Position numbers and translations under genes: made by a program. A model generated the notes under the pieces. That model did not search any database. It worked only from the letters and a program-made list of their open reading frames with translations, and was not told where the DNA came from. Shown piece after piece: positions 45,860-53,277 of a stretch of 64,000 nt of DNA (the stretch's first letter is position 1; every line of letters starts with the position of its first letter). The stretch spans positions 992,001 to 1,056,000 of the forward strand of contig NZ_CP053845.1 of assembly GCF_013201975.1 (NCBI RefSeq). The letters run 5' to 3'. Source of the DNA: Campylobacter sp. CCUG 57310 (GTDB lineage: Bacteria > Campylobacterota > Campylobacteria > Campylobacterales > Campylobacteraceae).

Positions 45860-47304
45860 GCGAGAATTTAACTCAAATTTTAATAAGCGGCGGATTGATT
45901 ATTACTCACTCTTTATTTACTCTTGCGATCGGATTTTATCTTATCACCTGCTTGCAGTGGTTTTCGTACAAATTCGAGCGGGTGCTGTTCCACTTCACAA
46001 AGCCTGCTTGGCACGTATTTTTTGCGATAGTTCCTATTGTGCTTTGCTATACGACAGGCAAATTTTTTTGGATATATTTTTACTTTGCGATGGTGCCAAG
46101 CTTATATCTTTGGCATAAAAGGCTTGATAAGAAGCTAGTTTTTACCCCAAGAGTTAAGCGATTTTTCATCATACTTACAATCGCCTTGGTGCTTGAAAAT
46201 ATATTTTGCTACATCTCGGTTAAGTGTCAAAATTTAGGCGTTATACTTCCGCTTGCAATTTCATTTATACTTAGCTTTATGCTTGAGAAGATGAATTTTA
46301 AGATGTATGAAAAAGCGGCTTTAAAAAAGCTTGAAAACATGAAAGAGCTTAAAATCGTTCTGATAACGGCAAGTTTTGGCAAGACAAGCATTAAAAATTT
46401 CTTGTTTGAAATTTTAAAAGATGATTTTAAGTGCCACAAAACTCCTCGTAGCGTAAATACCCTAGCAGGCTTGATTCAAGACGTGAATTCAAATCTTACT
46501 AGCGATACGCAATTTTATATCGCCGAAGCAGGGGCTAGACTGAAGGGCGATATAGCTGAAATCACCGCGTTTTTACGTCCTCAAATCGTAATCGTAGGCG
46601 AAATAGGGGCTCAGCACATAGAGTATTTCAAAACGCTTGAAAATATCCGCGCAACCAAGCTTGAAGCGCTTGGATCAAATCGACTTGAAAAAGCCTTCGT
46701 GCATAGCTCAACACTGGCAAAAGAGAGCGAAAAAATAGAAATTTTTGATAAGAATTTAAATGAGATAGAAGCAAATTTAGAAGGCGTAAAATTTAGCCTT
46801 GACGAGTTTAAATTCAGCTCGCCGCTACTTGGTAAATTTAACTGCGCAAATTTAGCAGCATGTATAAAAACCGCTCTTTATCTAGGGCTTAAAGCGGACA
46901 AAGTACAAAACCTAATATCCAAGCTTAAAAACGTCGAGCATAGACTGCAGCGCATTGATGCCGGCGGTAAAATCATCATAGATGATAGCTTTAATGGAAA
47001 TTTTAACGGCATGAGTGCATCTTATGAGCTTGTTGCAAGCTATGAGGGCAGAAAAGTGCTTATAACGCCTGGAATAGTAGAGAGTACCGCGGAAGACAAT
47101 GAAAAACTAAGCAAGATCATAAATGAAATTTTTGATGTAGTAATGATATCAAGCTCTTTAAATGCGGCTTCCTTGCTAAAATACCTAACAAAACCAAAAA
47201 TAATCATCATAAAAGATAAGGCTAAAATGCAAGAGATGCTTGCTCAAAACACAAGAGCAGGAGATCTCATACTATTTTCAAATGATGCGCCTAGTTTTAT
47301 GTAG
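45856..47304 (+). CDS. murF: MurF-like Mur ligase with membrane-embedded N-terminus
   Basis: A 482-residue Mur ligase. Residues about 1-155 hold four or five hydrophobic segments (for example LIITHSLFTLAIGFYLIT and FFIILTIALVLENIFCYI) in place of the usual soluble UDP-MurNAc-tripeptide-binding domain. The ATPase part follows with P-loop TASFGKTSIKNFL near residue 173, in place of GTNGKTT, then IVGEIGAQHIEYF and a C-terminal domain with IIDDSFNGNFNGM, the MurF-type DDxYNxNP region. By position and motifs it is the MurF of this organism, or a membrane-bound relative. No other MurF is visible here. Confidence 0.82.
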   Translation: MSENLTQILISGGLIITHSLFTLAIGFYLITCLQWFSYKFERVLFHFTKPAWHVFFAIVPIVLCYTTGKFFWIYFYFAMVPSLYLWHKRLDKKLVFTPRVKRFFIILTIALVLENIFCYISVKCQNLGVILPLAISFILSFMLEKMNFKMYEKAALKKLENMKELKIVLITASFGKTSIKNFLFEILKDDFKCHKTPRSVNTLAGLIQDVNSNLTSDTQFYIAEAGARLKGDIAEITAFLRPQIVIVGEIGAQHIEYFKTLENIRATKLEALGSNRLEKAFVHSSTLAKESEKIEIFDKNLNEIEANLEGVKFSLDEFKFSSPLLGKFNCANLAACIKTALYLGLKADKVQNLISKLKNVEHRLQRIDAGGKIIIDDSFNGNFNGMSASYELVASYEGRKVLITPGIVESTAEDNEKLSKIINEIFDVVMISSSLNAASLLKYLTKPKIIIIKDKAKMQEMLAQNTRAGDLILFSNDAPSFM

Positions 47305-47326
47305 AAATTTGGACTTTGATGAAAAC

Positions 47327-47368
47327 TAATCTGCAAGGCTCTTACTTTAAAATGGGCTTTGTAGATTA
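47327..47368 (+). ncRNA. 15-bp RNA hairpin with three G-U pairs, 3' of murF
   Basis: TAATCTGCAAGGCTC (47327-47341) and GGGCTTTGTAGATTA (47354-47368) pair over all 15 positions if read as + strand RNA, with three G-U wobbles and a 12-base loop. On the minus strand those wobbles would be A-C mismatches, so the structure is specific to the murF-sense transcript. It begins 22 bases after the murF stop. No U-run follows, so it may be a 3'-end stabiliser or part of a small RNA, not a classical terminator. Confidence 0.45.
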
Positions 47369-47786
47369 AAATTATTGCTATATTTAGAATAATTTAATAT
47401 AGGAATTAAATTTATACTATTATCAAGTATCAGGGTGGTAAAATTTATGGAGTATACACTCAAAACAAAGTGCAAAGTACACAATTTGTCTCTAGCCGTT
47501 ATTAACATTTATCTTCAACATTTACTCATAGAGATTCCTGCAAGTTATCTTTTTGTTGATTGCGCTTTTAGTATATTTTTTCACTATTTATTAGTATCCA
47601 TCACAAAAGTCTTTTTGCATTAAAATAATAAGCTAGCCACTATAAAATTCTAAAAGTATCAAAAATATAGCCGACATCAAAAAAGACTACAAAAAAGTTA
47701 AATACAAACTATTTTTACTATTTTATATTGAAAACTATAATTTTCAATTTTTTATTTATAGCTTTGAAATAACATATAAGCACTAT

Positions 47787-47816
47787 CTTTAAATATCGAC
47801 AAATACGATATTAAAG
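47787..47816. repeat. Inverted repeat nested in an outer TAGCTTT/AAAGCTA pair
   Basis: CTTTAAATATCG (47787-47798) pairs with CGATATTAAAG (47806-47816) with one bulged base and a seven-base loop. An outer pair, TAGCTTT (47759-47765) and AAAGCTA (47813-47819), competes with it for the same 3' bases. Its role is unknown. Confidence 0.4.
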
Positions 47817-48035
47817 CTAATTTACGTTTTGAGTGATTTAAATTTATCCATTAAATAAAACGTATAATTTTGCAAGTTATTTAGTATATATTTTTATGTA
47901 TCGGTTTCTTTGTGTTTTTAATGAAAATATCAGATAAAAATTAAAATTACTCCACTCTATATATTTATTTTTATTTTGAATATTTATGCAAATAGTTTTA
48001 GAAAAAATAATGAGAAATAATATATTTGAAAGAGT

Positions 48036-48530
48036 TCAGTCTTTGTTTTTATGCTTCTTTGGATAGTCAAAAAATAACGCTTTGCCGCTATGCTCTGAAA
48101 TTTGAGAAAATCGGCATTCAAATTCTATACAAAATATCCCGCAAGTAGGTATATTGCCTATCACAGCATCGCTTAAAAGCTCGCAAATTTCAGTTATTGT
48201 GTCATTGTGCGAAACTATAAATACGCTACTAAACCTATCCTCAATGCCTTTTATAAATTTCAGCATATCGGCAACACTTGCTTCGTAAAACATATCTATA
48301 AATTTTATTTTTTCTTTAAATTTTACTGCATCAGCCATCTTGTTGGCAGTTTTTACGCAGCGTTTAGCAGGGCTTGAAAATATAGCTTCCACCCTCACTT
48401 TATGCTTTTTAAGCCTATCGCACATCAGCGCAAGATCTTTTTTGCCTCGCTCGTTCAAATCACGCTCAAAGTCGTTTTCGCACTCTTTTTGCGTAGCCTT
48501 TGCATGTCTTATGAAGTAAATCTTTTTCAT
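48036..48530 (-). CDS. sixA: SixA-like phosphohistidine phosphatase
   Basis: A 164-residue single-domain histidine phosphatase. The catalytic RHA motif is YFIRHAKATQKE at residues 5-16, the second region FSSPAKRCVKTANKM, and the second His lies in VSHNDTITEICELL. Size and motifs fit SixA, which dephosphorylates histidine-containing phosphotransfer proteins. The true target in Campylobacter is not known. It is nine bases behind the DUF455 gene on the same strand. Confidence 0.88.
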   Translation of the reverse strand: MKKIYFIRHAKATQKECENDFERDLNERGKKDLALMCDRLKKHKVRVEAIFSSPAKRCVKTANKMADAVKFKEKIKFIDMFYEASVADMLKFIKGIEDRFSSVFIVSHNDTITEICELLSDAVIGNIPTCGIFCIEFECRFSQISEHSGKALFFDYPKKHKNKD

Positions 48531-48539
48531 CTGAATTTC

Positions 48540-49355
48540 CTATATATTCGCCCTGCTTTTGGCTATTTGTTTGATACGCTCGAGCTCGCTTGCGCTAAAA
48601 CCTGATTTTAGTCTTGCCTCTTCATTTAGCTCTCTGGTTTGCAAAAAGGAATTTGGATAAATTCTTTGAACAATAGCGATATATTCGCTTGGATCAACTC
48701 TCTTGCGTTCGCATTCGAATTTAAACCACCTATCGCCCTTGCTTACGTGTGAAATTTCTTCGTCTAAAATCACTTGCAAAATTTCTTTTAAATCGGCTTT
48801 CGTATGGTCATTTTCAAGTTTTTTAAGCATAAAAGCGTTTGCGTCAAGCCCGTTTGCCTCCATATATCTTGGAAGCACAGCCATGCGCTCAAGAAGAGAA
48901 TTTTCAGTCATCTTAAGCGCTACAAAAAGTCCGTTATGCGCCTGCATATCACCGTATTTAACGCCAAAATTTTGCATATATTTTTCTATCATCTTGAAGT
49001 GTCTTATCTCGTCTTCAGCCACTTCAAGCCAGTCGTCATAATACTGCCTAGGAAGCCCTCTGAAGCGATAAGCGGCATCAAGTGCGATATCTATGGCGCT
49101 ATATTCTATGTGGGCGATTGAATGAAGAAAAGCGGCTTCTTTGTTTTGTTTTTGGGATTTTTTATCTAAATTTTTCATCTCCACGACATCACAAAATTTA
49201 GCGTAACTAGGCTCTTTGAGAGGTAAAATTTCGCCATCATCCACTATCTCGTAATGCCCTGCTTTGTAGCTATTATAAAATCTTTTGAATTCGGCAAATT
49301 TCTTATCCTTGTCGCCACATCTTAAAATTTCGCTAAGCTCTTTAAAAAACCTCAT
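48540..49355 (-). CDS. DUF455 ferritin-like protein
   Basis: A 271-residue protein of the DUF455 ferritin-like family. Four-helix di-metal ligands are visible in SIAHIEYSAID, VAEDEIRHFKMI, and DEEISHVSKGDRWF, the E..ExxH spacing of ferritin-like oxygenases related to MiaE. The substrate is unknown. The ATG at 49355 overlaps the rhomboid stop (ATGA) and has GAGAG upstream; a frame starting 20 codons earlier would overlap the rhomboid gene further and is less likely. Confidence 0.85.
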   Translation of the reverse strand: MRFFKELSEILRCGDKDKKFAEFKRFYNSYKAGHYEIVDDGEILPLKEPSYAKFCDVVEMKNLDKKSQKQNKEAAFLHSIAHIEYSAIDIALDAAYRFRGLPRQYYDDWLEVAEDEIRHFKMIEKYMQNFGVKYGDMQAHNGLFVALKMTENSLLERMAVLPRYMEANGLDANAFMLKKLENDHTKADLKEILQVILDEEISHVSKGDRWFKFECERKRVDPSEYIAIVQRIYPNSFLQTRELNEEARLKSGFSASELERIKQIAKSRANI

Positions 49356-49882
49356 AAAACTCTCGCTTTCATTATCAAATACCCAACACCAAAGCCGATT
49401 ATGTGAGCATACCAAGCTATATTTACGCCCATCATCAAAGGCACAAAACTCATAAGCAAGATAGCCATCAAAAGCCCTTTAGCGCTACTTCTATCAAGAA
49501 ACGCAACTATACCAAGCAGCACGCTTATAGCCCCACTTGCCCCTACTAAATTTATAAAAGAGCCGTTAAGTTGATAGGCAAAATAGATACAAACAAAGCT
49601 TAAAAGCGAGGTCGCAACGCCTCCGAGCAGATAAACGGCGCTAAATTTTAAAGCTCCGAATTTATACTCCAGCATAGAACCAAACTGAAAAAGAACCGCC
49701 ATATTCATAAGAAGGTGAGTTAAATTTGCGTGCATAAACATCGAAGTTAAAGGCTGCCAGATCAAAAGAGCATCGATAAAATATAAATTTAATCCAAGCA
49801 CGAGATCGTTACTAAAATTTGCATAATTAACCAAAAAATATATCAGGCAATTTAGCGCTATAATAGGTGCGGTTACGTTCAA
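49352..49882 (-). CDS. Rhomboid-family intramembrane serine protease
   Basis: A 176-residue protein with six hydrophobic segments. The catalytic Ser is in LVGASGAISVLLG (GxSG), and the His in IAWYAHIIGFGVG. The L1-loop region LTSMFMHANLTHLLMNM carries the His-Asn pair typical of rhomboids. The start is TTG at 49882 with AAGGAG nine bases upstream. It is coupled to the DUF455 gene by an ATGA overlap, so the two products are made together. Substrates are unknown. Confidence 0.92.
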   Translation of the reverse strand: MNVTAPIIALNCLIYFLVNYANFSNDLVLGLNLYFIDALLIWQPLTSMFMHANLTHLLMNMAVLFQFGSMLEYKFGALKFSAVYLLGGVATSLLSFVCIYFAYQLNGSFINLVGASGAISVLLGIVAFLDRSSAKGLLMAILLMSFVPLMMGVNIAWYAHIIGFGVGYLIMKARVL

Positions 49883-49931
49883 TTAGGCTCCTTAAAAAGC
49901 GCTATGATATAAAATTTCTCCCTAAAATTAG

Positions 49932-50609
49932 CTAAAATTTCACGCTACCAAAGCCTGCAAATCTATTTGAAGCAAGGCAAGAGCTATTTTTCTTTTTACA
50001 ATTTACGATGTAAGAATTTATCTCTTTATTTTGTGCTTTGTGCTTGTTTTTTTTGTTTAAATTCATAAAACCATGCTTGCTTTTTTTGCCGCTATGATGA
50101 GTAAATCTAATAGTCCCGTCTTCATAAATTTTATCCACGATTCCGATATGAGTTATTATCTTGCTTTTTTTGTAATTTTTTGTCTTATCGGTGGTGTTGT
50201 TAAAAAATATCAAATCCCCTACTTTGGGTTCGTTTTGGATAATTAAATTTTGGCTTTGATAAAGATTAAATATCGCTTCTGACTTAAGCCCTCTTTTGGT
50301 ATAAAATTTATCCAAATTTCGCTCTTGAAAGTAGATATTTTCGCTTTTTTTATTGATTAAAGAGACAAAACCCGAGCAGTCTCTGCCGTCTCTTTTGTTT
50401 AGATATCTACTCATTAAATTTGATATCTCGTTTGATTTTTTTAGTCTAGATTGCATCACAATCTTGCTTAAAGCTTCATTTGCGCCTCCTTGCATAACGA
50501 AGTCAAAATCAAACCTCTCTTTTGGTTTTATCTCGGGCGACACAATAGAACATCCCGTCAGTAAAAAAACGCTAAATGTTAAAAAAGTTATATGTTTTTT
50601 AAATTTCAC
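49932..50609 (-). CDS. NlpC/P60-type lipoprotein
   Basis: A 225-residue lipoprotein. The signal ends in the lipobox LLTGC (Cys20). The C-terminal half (about 70-190) has the NlpC/P60 pattern: catalytic Cys in RDCSGFVSLIN, GDLIFFNN, and the His in THIGIVDKIYEDG. These enzymes usually cut peptide stems of peptidoglycan. A Lys-rich tail with extra cysteines (CKKKNSSC) follows and is unusual. The start is GTG at 50609. It lies 49 bases upstream of the rhomboid gene and faces murA. Confidence 0.85.
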   Translation of the reverse strand: MKFKKHITFLTFSVFLLTGCSIVSPEIKPKERFDFDFVMQGGANEALSKIVMQSRLKKSNEISNLMSRYLNKRDGRDCSGFVSLINKKSENIYFQERNLDKFYTKRGLKSEAIFNLYQSQNLIIQNEPKVGDLIFFNNTTDKTKNYKKSKIITHIGIVDKIYEDGTIRFTHHSGKKSKHGFMNLNKKNKHKAQNKEINSYIVNCKKKNSSCLASNRFAGFGSVKF

Positions 50610-50708
50610 TCTCTATCCCTAAAATTTAATAAACTCAATTATATACGCAAATGAGTAAATATGAGCCGAAATTTAGGCTAAAATTTCTTTTTATAAGCTA
50701 AATTTCAT

Positions 50709-50714
50709 TACAAT
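50709..50714 (+). promoter_or_regulatory. Probable -10 box of murA
   Basis: TACAAT lies 24 bases before the murA ATG, in the 129-bp divergent spacer, and AAGGA (50728-50732) follows. The -35 is not clear. Confidence 0.45.
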
Positions 50715-50738
50715 ATCTTTTTTATATAAGGATTTATT

Positions 50739-52004
50739 ATGCACTATTTAGAGATTGAAGGCAATGCCAAACTAAGCGGAGAGGTTGCCATAAGCGGAGC
50801 AAAAAACGCCGCTTTACCATTAATAGCCGCAACGCTCATAATGAAAGATGAAGTTACTATATCAAACGTTCCAAACGTAGCAGATATCAAGACGCTGGCT
50901 AAACTGCTTGAAAATTTAGGCTCAAAATGCGAATTTGCAGATCATAATACGATTAAAATCAATACAAACGAGATAAATTCAACCAAAGCCAACTACGATA
51001 TCGTTCGCAAAATGCGCGCCTCAATCCTTACCCTTGGACCGCTTCTTGCTCGCTTTGGGCACTGCGAAGTAAGCTTGCCTGGAGGTTGCGCTATAGGTCA
51101 GCGCCCTATTGATTTGCATTTAAGCGCACTTGAAAAGATGGGTGCCAAGATAGATATAAAGCAAGGATATGTAGTAGCAAGCGTCCCTGAAGGGCTAAAA
51201 GCAGCTGAGATAGTGTTTGATAAGATAACTGTAACCGGTAGTGAAAACATCATCATGGCGGCAGCCCTCGCTCACGGAGTAACAAAGCTTACAAACGTAG
51301 CAAAAGAGCCTGAAGTCGTGCAGCTGTGCGAGGTTTTGGCAAGTGCCGGAGTGCAGATAGAAGGCATCGGAACCGATGAGCTAAGCATAAAAGGCACAGG
51401 TCAAAATTTAATAAACGTAAAATACATAGAAGTTATTCCCGATCGCATAGAGGCAGGCACTTATCTATGTGCAGGAGCCATAACCAACTCAAAAATCACG
51501 ATAAAAAAAGCAAATGCAAACCACTTAAAAGCCGTCTTAACCAAATTTAAGCAAATGGGCTTTGGCATAGAAGTTCAAGATGACGCTATAACCATACTTC
51601 CTGCGGGTAAAATTCTTCCTACCGAGATAGTTACTACGGAATATCCGGGCTTTCCTACCGATATGCAAGCGCAGTTTATGGCTTTAGCGCTCATGGCCGA
51701 GGGAGTTAGCACTATAGACGAAAGGCTCTTTGAAAACCGCTTCATGCACGTTAGCGAGCTAACCAGAATGGGTGCGGATATCAGGCTAAACGGGCATATC
51801 GCAAGCGTTTATGGCGGGATTAAACTAAACGCCGCAGACGTTATGGCGACTGATCTTAGAGCAAGCTCGGCTCTTATCTTAGCCGCACTTGTAGCCGACG
51901 GCACCAGCAGAGTGCATAGAATTTACCACCTTGATAGAGGTTATGAAAATTTAGAAGTTAAACTTGCAAATTTGGGCGCTAAGATAAGAAGACTGGAGGA
52001 ATAG
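50739..52004 (+). CDS. murA: UDP-N-acetylglucosamine 1-carboxyvinyltransferase
   Basis: Adds enolpyruvate to UDP-GlcNAc, the first committed step of peptidoglycan synthesis and the target of fosfomycin. The active-site Cys is Cys117 in [11 protein letters not shown], so a Cys-type, in principle fosfomycin-sensitive enzyme. Lys22-Asn23 are in [25 protein letters not shown] and LENRFMH-like motif ([11 protein letters not shown]) are intact. The length of 421 residues is normal. The moeA ATG follows the stop without a gap. Confidence 0.96.
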   Translation: MHYLEIEGNAKLSGEVAISGAKNAALPLIAATLIMKDEVTISNVPNVADIKTLAKLLENLGSKCEFADHNTIKINTNEINSTKANYDIVRKMRASILTLGPLLARFGHCEVSLPGGCAIGQRPIDLHLSALEKMGAKIDIKQGYVVASVPEGLKAAEIVFDKITVTGSENIIMAAALAHGVTKLTNVAKEPEVVQLCEVLASAGVQIEGIGTDELSIKGTGQNLINVKYIEVIPDRIEAGTYLCAGAITNSKITIKKANANHLKAVLTKFKQMGFGIEVQDDAITILPAGKILPTEIVTTEYPGFPTDMQAQFMALALMAEGVSTIDERLFENRFMHVSELTRMGADIRLNGHIASVYGGIKLNAADVMATDLRASSALILAALVADGTSRVHRIYHLDRGYENLEVKLANLGAKIRRLEE

Positions 52005-53162
52005 ATGCTGATACAAGAGGCTCTAAAAAAGATATTTGAAAACATAAATTTAAAAAACTCGAGCGAATTTATAAGTATAGATAATGCGGTTGATAAAATA
52101 GTGGCAGAAGATATCGTTGCCGTTAAAAATCTGCCCTCGTTTGACAACTCCGCACTTGACGGTTATGCGATAAATTTTGCCGATAGAAAAGCTCCTATTA
52201 GCATTACGGATACGATATTTGCGGGAGACGGTAGAGAAATAAGCATAAAAAGCGGCGAATGCGTAAAGATAATGACGGGTGCTAAGATGCCAAAGGGTGC
52301 CGATACGGTGGTTCGTTTTGAGGATGCGATCATAGAGAGTGGCAAGCTGATAGTAGATGAGCGAACCAAGCAGTTTAGCGCGTTTAGACACAAAGGCGAG
52401 GAGATAAAATCAGGTGATGTATTGTTTGGCAAAGGCACGAGATTAAGTGCCGCTCACGTGATGATGCTAGCCGCGCAAGGAATTTCGTTTGTAAGGGTAT
52501 TTTGCGAGCCAAAAATAGGAATTTTTTCAAGCGGAGACGAGATAGTAGAGCCTTGGCAAAGCGCAAGCGAAGATCAAATTTATAACGCAAACGCAATCGG
52601 CATGCAAGCTCTTTTGTCCAAATTCGGCTTTAAATCTAGCTACTTAGGAATCATAAAAGATGACTTAAACGATACTATAAACGCTATAAATTCTGCCGAT
52701 ATGGACGTGCTTATCTGCTCAGGAGGAGCCAGCAAAGGAGAGGCTGACTTCATGAAAACCGCCCTGCTTTCACTTGGATTTACCGAGCTGTTTAGCCACA
52801 TAGATGCTCGTCCCGCTCGTCCAAGCAAGGCTTATGTAAAAGATAGTAAGATAGTTTTTATAATGCCCGGAAACCCGATGTCGGCATTTTTAAGTGCGTT
52901 TTTGCTGATAGTTCCGTTTTTACTAAAAAGACCGCTTGAGGCAACTAAAGCTTACATAATGCAAGATATTAAAGTAAAATCAGGCCGTGAAAACGTGGTT
53001 CTAGGTAGGCTTGAAGAGGATAAATTTTACGTAACGGATGATAATAAATACGGCTCGGGCATGATCATGCCGCTTGTAAAAAGTAATGCAATCTGTCTTT
53101 CAAATTTTGATCAAAGCGAATTTAGACAAAACGATGAAGTTTTGGTCTATAAATTTTCTTGA
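52005..53162 (+). CDS. moeA: Molybdopterin molybdenumtransferase MoeA
   Basis: Inserts molybdate into adenylylated molybdopterin for molybdo- or tungsto-enzymes such as formate dehydrogenase and nitrate reductase. Family motifs are LPSFDNSALDGYAI near residue 45, MTGAKMPKGADTVVRFED, FSSGDEIVEP, and CSGGASKGEADF, with MPGNPMSAFLSAF near 290. Of 385 residues, the C-terminal domain IV is present. Its TGA overlaps the -35 box of the tRNA promoter. Confidence 0.95.
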   Translation: MLIQEALKKIFENINLKNSSEFISIDNAVDKIVAEDIVAVKNLPSFDNSALDGYAINFADRKAPISITDTIFAGDGREISIKSGECVKIMTGAKMPKGADTVVRFEDAIIESGKLIVDERTKQFSAFRHKGEEIKSGDVLFGKGTRLSAAHVMMLAAQGISFVRVFCEPKIGIFSSGDEIVEPWQSASEDQIYNANAIGMQALLSKFGFKSSYLGIIKDDLNDTINAINSADMDVLICSGGASKGEADFMKTALLSLGFTELFSHIDARPARPSKAYVKDSKIVFIMPGNPMSAFLSAFLLIVPFLLKRPLEATKAYIMQDIKVKSGRENVVLGRLEEDKFYVTDDNKYGSGMIMPLVKSNAICLSNFDQSEFRQNDEVLVYKFS

Positions 53163-53187
53163 CAAACGGATATGATTTTGCTAAAAT
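53159..53187 (+). promoter_or_regulatory. Sigma-70 promoter of tRNA-Gly
   Basis: TTGACA (53159-53164), a 17-base spacer and TAAAAT (53182-53187) make a near-consensus promoter 15 bases before the tRNA. The -35 box overlaps the moeA stop codon. Such a complete -35 is rare in Campylobacter, where most promoters lack one, and fits a stable-RNA gene. Confidence 0.75.
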
Positions 53188-53202
53188 TGCGACTTCTTAT
53201 CC

Positions 53203-53277
53203 GCGGGAATAGCTCAGGGGTAGAGCACAACCTTGCCAAGGTTGGGGTCGCGAGTTCGAATCTCGTTTCCCGCTCCA
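53203..53277 (+). tRNA. tRNA-Gly (anticodon GCC)
   Basis: A complete 75-base cloverleaf with encoded CCA. The acceptor arm is GCGGGAA/TTCCCGC, the D arm GCTC/GAGC, the anticodon arm CAACC/GGTTG with loop TTGCCAA and anticodon GCC at 53235-53237. The T arm is GCGAG/CTCGT-type with TTCGAAT loop; one pair is G-T. It reads GGC and GGT codons. The flgA frame begins at its 3' end. Confidence 0.97.

Larger units (their letters stand above)
47305..48035. other. 731-bp gene-free AT-rich region between convergent genes
   Basis: murF (+) and sixA (-) converge on this stretch, so neither needs a promoter here. It is clearly more AT-rich than its surroundings. The only open frame of note (47435-47623, + strand, 62 codons) has no ribosome site and no family resemblance. 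I see two clear RNA-like hairpins (47327-47368 and 47787-47816) and a weaker one (47728-47747, TTGAAAA/TTTTCAA with T-run). It may be a decayed gene, a small RNA locus, or simply a spacer. Confidence 0.6.

Noticed and set aside
47435-47623. 62-codon open frame in the murF-sixA gap
   Set aside because: No ribosome site, no known family and hydrophobic low-complexity content as expected for AT-rich random DNA. Kept only as part of the gap entry.
53203-53277. tRNA-Gly as an integration site of a genomic island
   Set aside because: The genes on both sides are conserved core genes in usual order, and no integrase or repeated tRNA end is seen nearby.
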